Shown: positions 58,607 to 64,000 of the stretch, piece by piece
Position numbering within the stretch: the stretch's first letter is position 1
Layout: each line of letters opens with the position of its first letter
Source of the DNA: a virus
IMG/VR virus record: IMGVR_UViG_3300037808_002131
Coordinates: 1-64,000 of that record
Length of the DNA: 64,000 nt
Direction: 5' to 3' (one strand)
Program-made: the position numbers and the translations under genes
Notes under the pieces: generated by a model
Told to the model about the DNA's origin: nothing
Database searches by the model: none
What the model saw: only the letters and a program-made list of their open reading frames with translations

Positions 58607-59302
58607 TTAAACTCTTCCAGACCACTTGTCTGTAAAAATTCTTTTCGCACCTTGATATAGCTCGCTAACACCCAGCTGATGGGCAGTTATGTGTCCAAAA
58701 TGGATGACGGGAATCGGCACAAGTCTAAAGCCAATACCTATTTCAGATGCCCTAAAACTTAAATCTGTATCCTCAAAAAAAGCAATACCAAACTCTTCAC
58801 TAAATACCTGGCCATCCTTTGTCAAATCTAATTTATTCCAAGTATTTTTAGACGCACCAAGACACCAGCCACTCATATAATTAATAGGGCGACTTTCATC
58901 ATTTGTTTCATATACAAAATCAAAAGTTTCAGAGACTAGCCCCCCTGTTGGACCAACCAATACATCATTCTCTTTATCTATAGCGTCAATCAGATCATCA
59001 ACCCAAGAATCTCGACGTGACTTAACCCTTATGTCGTTGTTAAGAAATAAAACAGACTCTCCGCTGGACTCACGATAACCTCTATTACAACCTTTGGCGA
59101 AACCCTCATTCTGATCATTGCGTAAATACAATATATTATTGTACCCCGAAAGCTCTCTGTGAGTTTGGTCTGTACTGCCGTTGTCCACAACTACAACCTC
59201 GCAATAATCAGGAAGCAACGCTAAATCCTTCAAACAAGCCTGCGTAAAATTAAACTTATTCCAAACAGGAATAACAATGCTTATCTTATATTTTTTATCC
59301 AT
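58607..59302 (-). CDS. glycosyltransferase, GT2 family
   Basis: A 231-residue GT-A enzyme. The likely start is ATG59302 (MDKKYKISIVIPVWNKF), behind GAGG and 1 nt after the preceding gene's stop; a longer frame to 59371 would overlap that gene. SIVIPVWNKFNFTQACL, EVVVVDNGSTDQT, FLNNDIRVKSR and FFEDTDLSFRASEIG are all family motifs. The end is shorter than some relatives but the core is complete. Confidence 0.9.
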   Translation of the reverse strand: MDKKYKISIVIPVWNKFNFTQACLKDLALLPDYCEVVVVDNGSTDQTHRELSGYNNILYLRNDQNEGFAKGCNRGYRESSGESVLFLNNDIRVKSRRDSWVDDLIDAIDKENDVLVGPTGGLVSETFDFVYETNDESRPINYMSGWCLGASKNTWNKLDLTKDGQVFSEEFGIAFFEDTDLSFRASEIGIGFRLVPIPVIHFGHITAHQLGVSELYQGAKRIFTDKWSGRV

Positions 59303-59303
59303 A

Positions 59304-60425
59304 CTATACCTCGCATAAGGATAACATCTGACTCGCCACATTATCCCAAGTAAATTTATCAACCGTCTCACTCATAGCCGAGCTAAATTTTTCTTTTAAA
59401 GCGTCAAGGTTATCAACAGCATATTTTAACTTAGAGGAAGCGTCTTCTAGATCTGGAACAAACATTTTTGCGTAAACACTAGGCGTCCAATATTGATAAT
59501 TCTTTGGACACCTACCTTCTTTTCCAGATACTAGCAATGAATTGCGATCATTCATAAAATCTAAATTTCCACCATTATTTGAAGCTATGACAACATTACC
59601 AGCCGCCATACCCTGTAAGCTAGGTATGTGAAAGCACTCTATGTTAGAGAGCGAAAAATGAATATCACAAGTCAAAAAAAGAGACTCTATATTATCGATA
59701 TAATCATAAATAACTTCAATATCTGCATGATTTGGATTTTTCCTTTTCCATCTTTTAAAAAGATCAGAAAAACTCAACTCAAAAGGTTGCATGGGTTTTT
59801 TATTCACAACCTTTAGGACCAAGCAAACATCATCTTTTTTTGTAAAAGCTCTATTATAAGCATTCAAAATGCCTTCTAGATTCTTTCTTCTGTGAGCCTG
59901 ACCGCATACATTTAAAATTTTTACTTTTTTATTTGTTTTTAATTTGTAAAACTGATCATCTGGCAACTCAAAGTCATCTTTATTGATGCCATGATGTATC
60001 ACAGCCAACTTGCCTTTAGGGATATTGTTGTTTAAAAAAATATTTTTAGAATATTCTGATGATGGAAGTAATTTATCTATGAAATTATGATACTTCGCCC
60101 AACCCTTAGGTATTACAGAGCCATCGTAATTATAAATGCCAAATCTATTTTTGGCTCCGTGAGATAAATAAGCAGGAAAATTATGCATCGCAGTATAACT
60201 AAACTGCATGTCGTATTCTTTGTATTTATTTAATAAATATTTATCAACACCTTTTGATCTAAAGCCAAGTAAATTTGGCTTTAGATCTTCAGGAAAATGC
60301 TGAATACCGTTGGTAGACATAAGATGAACATCATGACCCAACTTTATAAATGCCCTTGCAAGATTTCTCCCTACGACCGACCAGGAGTGGTTCTTACCAA
60401 GAAATTGTTGCGATATTATTCTCAA
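59304..60425 (-). CDS. glycosyltransferase, GT4 family
   Basis: A 373-residue GT-B enzyme. RAFIKLGHDVHLMSTNG opens the acceptor domain; KILNVCGQAHRRKNLEGIL is the start of the donor domain; CDIHFSLSNIECFHIPSLQGMAAG carries the E-x7-E-like donor-binding region, with the first Glu at EC. GVEAY-like VIASNNGGNLDF follows. It is the first gene of the leftward glycan transcript after the virion gene terminator. Confidence 0.85.
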   Translation of the reverse strand: MRIISQQFLGKNHSWSVVGRNLARAFIKLGHDVHLMSTNGIQHFPEDLKPNLLGFRSKGVDKYLLNKYKEYDMQFSYTAMHNFPAYLSHGAKNRFGIYNYDGSVIPKGWAKYHNFIDKLLPSSEYSKNIFLNNNIPKGKLAVIHHGINKDDFELPDDQFYKLKTNKKVKILNVCGQAHRRKNLEGILNAYNRAFTKKDDVCLVLKVVNKKPMQPFELSFSDLFKRWKRKNPNHADIEVIYDYIDNIESLFLTCDIHFSLSNIECFHIPSLQGMAAGNVVIASNNGGNLDFMNDRNSLLVSGKEGRCPKNYQYWTPSVYAKMFVPDLEDASSKLKYAVDNLDALKEKFSSAMSETVDKFTWDNVASQMLSLCEV

Positions 60426-60462
60426 ACCTCAGCCTAACAAAAAAGATCATATTAATAAAAAT

Positions 60463-60500
60463 AATAAGAGCGCATAGCAACAGCCGCGCTCTTATTTGAC
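60463..60500 (-). terminator. intrinsic terminator after the 980-residue virion gene
   Basis: AATAAGAGCGC (60463-60473) pairs with GCGCTCTTATT (60486-60496) around a 12-nt loop, followed on the minus strand by an ATTTTTATTA tract. It lies directly downstream of the large virion gene ending at 60552. Confidence 0.85.
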
Positions 60501-60551
60501 CCTTAATATTTTAAGGAAAGAAAAATATCTCGATAAATTTAATTTAAATTT

Positions 60552-63494
60552 CTAACCGCTAAACAGCCCTTGCACCTCTGACGGCTCAATGACTAGAATA
60601 TTGTTATTCCAACCAGCTTTCTTTAAATAAACAATAATTTGTATCTTAGAAACTAGTGTCATATATATGGGGTCATTTTCAAGATCCTTGATACTTAGCC
60701 TAAGAATACCAGAGCCATAATCCATATACACGCCAATGATATCATCAATTATAATACCATAGCCATCACCATAGCCATCTTCTACATATCCATCTAGGTT
60801 CGGAACAAATGCTTGTAGAGATGTATTAAATCTTATTCTATTTAAAGCTAAATCTTCAGCCTTAACAGTAGTACAGTCTGCGTATCTCATCGCAGGGTAA
60901 CCTGCCTCTGTAAAGCCATCTCCTCGATCTAACACAAATTTTTGAAAAACATTAATTGATTTTTCTTCAAAAGGTATAGCCGGTAATTGCAAAACAACTG
61001 TGCCAACCTCAAAATCATGCTTAAAGAAACTTCCGTCAGGCCTGAGTATCTGACCCTTTCCTATAAGCAAATTGTCAGGAACAAAGAAGTCATTTCTACC
61101 TGGATCACAGCTTAAATCTAATTCATTGTAATCTCTACATATTGATGTTGTCTCTTCTTCACAACTTAACTGATTTACAGACTCGTCCGTGGTAAATGTG
61201 CAAGGCACCAATTTAGCATCAGTATCGATTGCGACCAAATGACTCTGCCAATAAGGCTGCGGCAGTATTCTATAAAAAACACCAGGAAATGGAACTTGTT
61301 CAAAAACTGGATCCAAATCAATCTTTGGAGGGGCTAAATAGCCATCATAAAGTAATTCCCATGGATTTAACGTAGAGGGATCGACAATGTTTTGGCCAGT
61401 ATAACCATCCAACCTCACATAGCCATCACAATCAAAATAACCGTCATACCTTCCAACGCTTTGCTGGACCTGCAAACAAAGATGGGTAAAAGAGCTGCCT
61501 ACTGGAAATGCATTTATTTTTTTATTTACATAATTTGTAATTAACTCAACATCTGTAGCAGTTATATAGCCATCACCATCTACATCAGCACGAAGCAACT
61601 CAAAAGTAGTAAAGTATCCATCAACAATTTTCTGTTGAGTTGAGTTATAAAACAAACTCTCTCCAACTAGCGATGAAGCTAAAGCAATATCATCTTTAGT
61701 AATGTATCCATCGCCATTAACATCTCCATAACCATCGATACAAAGAGTGGTTCTGAATATTCTAAAATCTTCTAAGCAACAATCTACATTTGGAACTATC
61801 TTGCTGCCGAGTAAATTCAAAGACAATAAATCTGCATCTGGATTTATAATACAAAAAGTATCATCTTTAGCCAGTCCGGGATAACTTTGAAATTTATCCA
61901 ATTGAGGGTTTTGCTTAGGATTCGTATCCTGGGCGCAACCTATTAGAAAAGGCTCAGTTGTCTTTTTTAAATCTTCTAGCTCCGACTCTTTAATAAAAGA
62001 AAACGATGGAACAAATTGCTTTCTAGAGAATACATCATTTCCAGTTCGTTCATTTTGAACGACAACGCTTTCTTTTTCTACAGCCTGAATTAATCCTACA
62101 TTCAGGATATCCTCGCCAGTATCTACAAAAGATTTATTTTTTTCTTGATTATCAATTGTAGCGCCAGTACTCGGATCTGTGATGGTTTTTGGGATAATTA
62201 CACCGCGCCCAAGATCATAACCTTGTCCATCCGCAATTTTAGCTGCATCCGTCCAAACTTGAAACCACAAGTCATTTTCTGGAACATCAGTCCAAACACC
62301 GCTAAATACAGTGAGCCTTGATCTATCTAATCGATTGTTTCCAGTTCCAATAAATACAGTACCAGAATTTGCCGCACCTGCTCTTTGCAATGTAACTGCA
62401 TAGTAGTTATCAACAGATATTGCAGATGAACTAGGACTTGCTAAATTTGTTGAATTAAAAACAAAATCAATAGGCTGCAAGACATCTGTAAGAACATAAC
62501 CAAGATCTTTCAAAGTACTTTGAGAAATACTTAATTGCTGTAATGGCCTTTGATTAGGATCAAAGTCAATAGCTAACTCTGGAACAAGATCAGTGGGGCA
62601 TTTTACATTTGTCTGAAGAGAATAAATACTGACTATTAAATCACCAGTCCAATCGAAAATATCCTCTATTGGTGTGCTATAGCCATCATCTCTTCTAACG
62701 CCCAATAATAAAGTTATTTTTTGTAAATTATCGGTCGTGGCTTGGAACTTCTGACCGACCTGAGTTGTCACGTCACCTGGCAAAAGCTCACGCGAAGGAA
62801 GTCCAGTAATATTAATATTTAAATCATCAGCATTGTAAGTGAGGCCTATCCCATCTTGAATAACTTGAAATAATGATAAACTCGTACTTGGCAGCTTCCA
62901 ATCTCGCCAAAAAATATCAGGCTCGAAATCTTGAGCAACCATCTTTGAATCTTTAGATAATTGAAAAGATGACGCTTCCTTGACAACAATTTGTCCACCT
63001 AAATTTCTAGAACAATTATTGTTACCTTTAAAATCATTAAAAAATAAAGCCAGAATTTTTGCATAATGCTTGGACGTTACTTGTGATTCATTTTTATAAA
63101 AATAAAAACGATCCATTTGAAGCTGACCATCAAATGAAAGGCCTATTACAGCAACTTTTACACTATAACGTCCAAATACGTCAGCACCTGTTAGCTTTAT
63201 TTCTAACTGATTTCCCTGATTTACATCACTAGGCTGGCTTGTAGGCTGAATTCCATAGCCATCAAAATCACCAGCAGCAAGAAGCGCTGCGGCAGTGGCG
63301 TCAGGTTTATCTGAGTCAAATAAAACCGGCTGCTCAGCAGTTGAAGGCAGTATTCCTGAGCCAAAATGATTATTGACGATAGCTGCATCGAGCTGATTAT
63401 TTGCATCTTGCTCAACTTCCATATCAGTTTGATCAACGCGCTGAGCGTCAAACCAACGATTCTGCAATGCACTTACATCAATTCTTTTAGTCAT
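60552..63494 (-). CDS. large virion protein with dockerin-like repeat pair, 980 aa
   Basis: A 980-residue beta-rich protein, probably baseplate or tail-associated by its position next to another virion gene. Residues 590-612 (GDVNGDGYITKDD) and 636-658 (ADVDGDGYITATD) are two dockerin/EF-hand-type calcium-binding repeats, with Asp/Asn ligands at alternate positions (DxNxDGYIxxxD). Thirteen DGY triplets occur overall, a strong excess. Residues about 60-160 and 200-460 look like strand-rich structural domains. No enzyme motif is seen. A terminator follows its stop. Confidence 0.75.
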   Translation of the reverse strand: MTKRIDVSALQNRWFDAQRVDQTDMEVEQDANNQLDAAIVNNHFGSGILPSTAEQPVLFDSDKPDATAAALLAAGDFDGYGIQPTSQPSDVNQGNQLEIKLTGADVFGRYSVKVAVIGLSFDGQLQMDRFYFYKNESQVTSKHYAKILALFFNDFKGNNNCSRNLGGQIVVKEASSFQLSKDSKMVAQDFEPDIFWRDWKLPSTSLSLFQVIQDGIGLTYNADDLNINITGLPSRELLPGDVTTQVGQKFQATTDNLQKITLLLGVRRDDGYSTPIEDIFDWTGDLIVSIYSLQTNVKCPTDLVPELAIDFDPNQRPLQQLSISQSTLKDLGYVLTDVLQPIDFVFNSTNLASPSSSAISVDNYYAVTLQRAGAANSGTVFIGTGNNRLDRSRLTVFSGVWTDVPENDLWFQVWTDAAKIADGQGYDLGRGVIIPKTITDPSTGATIDNQEKNKSFVDTGEDILNVGLIQAVEKESVVVQNERTGNDVFSRKQFVPSFSFIKESELEDLKKTTEPFLIGCAQDTNPKQNPQLDKFQSYPGLAKDDTFCIINPDADLLSLNLLGSKIVPNVDCCLEDFRIFRTTLCIDGYGDVNGDGYITKDDIALASSLVGESLFYNSTQQKIVDGYFTTFELLRADVDGDGYITATDVELITNYVNKKINAFPVGSSFTHLCLQVQQSVGRYDGYFDCDGYVRLDGYTGQNIVDPSTLNPWELLYDGYLAPPKIDLDPVFEQVPFPGVFYRILPQPYWQSHLVAIDTDAKLVPCTFTTDESVNQLSCEEETTSICRDYNELDLSCDPGRNDFFVPDNLLIGKGQILRPDGSFFKHDFEVGTVVLQLPAIPFEEKSINVFQKFVLDRGDGFTEAGYPAMRYADCTTVKAEDLALNRIRFNTSLQAFVPNLDGYVEDGYGDGYGIIIDDIIGVYMDYGSGILRLSIKDLENDPIYMTLVSKIQIIVYLKKAGWNNNILVIEPSEVQGLFSG

Positions 63495-63499
63495 AAAAC

Positions 63500-64000
63500 T
63501 TATTCTATATAATCAAGCGTAGCCTTGGATTGAGCGGGCTTCAACGACTCAATAAGGGTTTCAAGTACTTGTTTTGTTTTATCATTACCCAAAACTATAC
63601 CAAAAGAATCTAAGATTTTTATGGTAAAGTTAAATATACCGAAATTTTCATTTATCAATATAGCTATATCATCAGTTTTAGATATTAAGGTATTAAAGTT
63701 TAATAAATATGTAGTAAACACATCCTCTATGACAGGATATACAATTGATCTGTTACTACTGAAGTTAATATCTTTAGGCTGACCAGCTACCGTAAAAGTG
63801 TTTCTTGATATATTGCTCAATCTTAAATTATCAAATCTCGCCTGAGCCAAATTTGCTGAAAAGATATCAGATCCAACGAAAAACTCATTTATAACATCTT
63901 TAAAATTTAAATCGGCAGTTAGAATAGAGTTATCTACACCCGCAAGACCTTGACCAAAAACGGCCCCTTGTCCAAATAAAAGACCACTCCCGAAGAGTAC
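63500..64000 (-). CDS. virion protein, 5' end outside window
   Basis: An open frame continuous to the end of the window. From the right edge it reads FGSGLLFGQGAVFGQGLAG, then DNSILTADLNFKDVINEFF and on to the C-terminus SKATLDYIE. The residue called Met at 63850 is only an internal TTG. The Gly/Phe-rich entry and beta-like sequence fit baseplate or tail structural proteins. It ends 5 nt before the 980-residue gene's start, so the two are co-transcribed. The family cannot be identified from this fragment. Confidence 0.7.
   Translation of the reverse strand, partial: VLFGSGLLFGQGAVFGQGLAGVDNSILTADLNFKDVINEFFVGSDIFSANLAQARFDNLRLSNISRNTFTVAGQPKDINFSSNRSIVYPVIEDVFTTYLLNFNTLISKTDDIAILINENFGIFNFTIKILDSFGIVLGNDKTKQVLETLIESLKPAQSKATLDYIE

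Noticed and set aside
60552-63494. DNA-level motif GATGGCTAT as a recognition or uptake sequence
   Set aside because: The third codon positions vary freely among copies, so conservation is at protein level.

Overview
The window is part of a large tailed-bacteriophage genome, roughly one-third G+C by eye, that infects a Gram-negative bacterium. Phage identity rests on a lysis set (PG-binding/M15 endolysin, lytic transglycosylase, M23 peptidase, glucosaminidase-like enzyme), tail-fibre, tail-spike and baseplate-type proteins, a replication set (DnaB-like helicase, DnaC-like loader, UvsW-like helicase), a small sigma factor, a phage tubulin and a B12-dependent ribonucleotide reductase. Small dense genes with 1-10 nt overlaps, a lone tRNA-Gly and divergent gene blocks fit a T4-superfamily or jumbo phage. 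A Gram-negative host is inferred from lipoprotein signals and the large surface-glycan locus. The host cannot be named. Both window ends cut through genes.

Layout. 1-10.9 kb (+): isocitrate lyase (5' end missing) and malate synthase, which together form a complete glyoxylate shunt, with an endolysin between them. Then come a 2-TM protein, a GT-B-like protein, a HAD phosphatase, Hsp20 with its own sigma70 promoter, IMP dehydrogenase, thymidylate synthase, DHFR, an exported FGE-fold protein, a lytic transglycosylase and a Dps-like protein. 10.9-11.6 kb (-): a small conserved protein and an M23 peptidase. 11.7-17.8 kb (+): accessory block with an exonuclease, an NAD-synthetase-like pseudoenzyme, a thioredoxin-like lipoprotein, a macro-domain-like protein, an alpha/beta-hydrolase-like anchored protein, a glucosaminidase-like enzyme and a lipoprotein. 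17.8-22.1 kb (-): a DUF2452 protein, small unknowns, a second exonuclease and a FAD oxidoreductase. 22.4-23.0 kb (+): a membrane-anchored metzincin. 23.0-29.6 kb (-): tRNA-Gly and tail-fibre/spike genes. 29.6-43.5 kb (-): methionine aminopeptidase, intein-containing NrdJ, sigma factor, helicases and tubulin. 43.5-60.4 kb (mostly -): about 17 genes for nucleotide sugars, glycosyl and sulfuryl transfer. 60.5-64 kb (-): large virion proteins, one with a dockerin-like calcium-binding pair.

How the parts may fit together (inference). The phage appears to reshape host metabolism: a glyoxylate bypass for carbon, and IMPDH, ThyA, DHFR and NrdJ for nucleotides. It also appears to build a fucosylated glycan: Gmd and Fcl make GDP-L-fucose, which GT11 and GT10-like enzymes could use beside several GT2/GT4 enzymes and two sulfotransferase-like proteins. 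The strongest anomalies are the phage-borne shunt, an NrdJ intein whose C-terminal splicing residues are replaced by Arg-Arg exactly at the radical cysteine, a nonsense codon in one glycosyltransferase, and the dockerin-like pair in a virion protein. All assignments come from reading the sequence; no database search was run.
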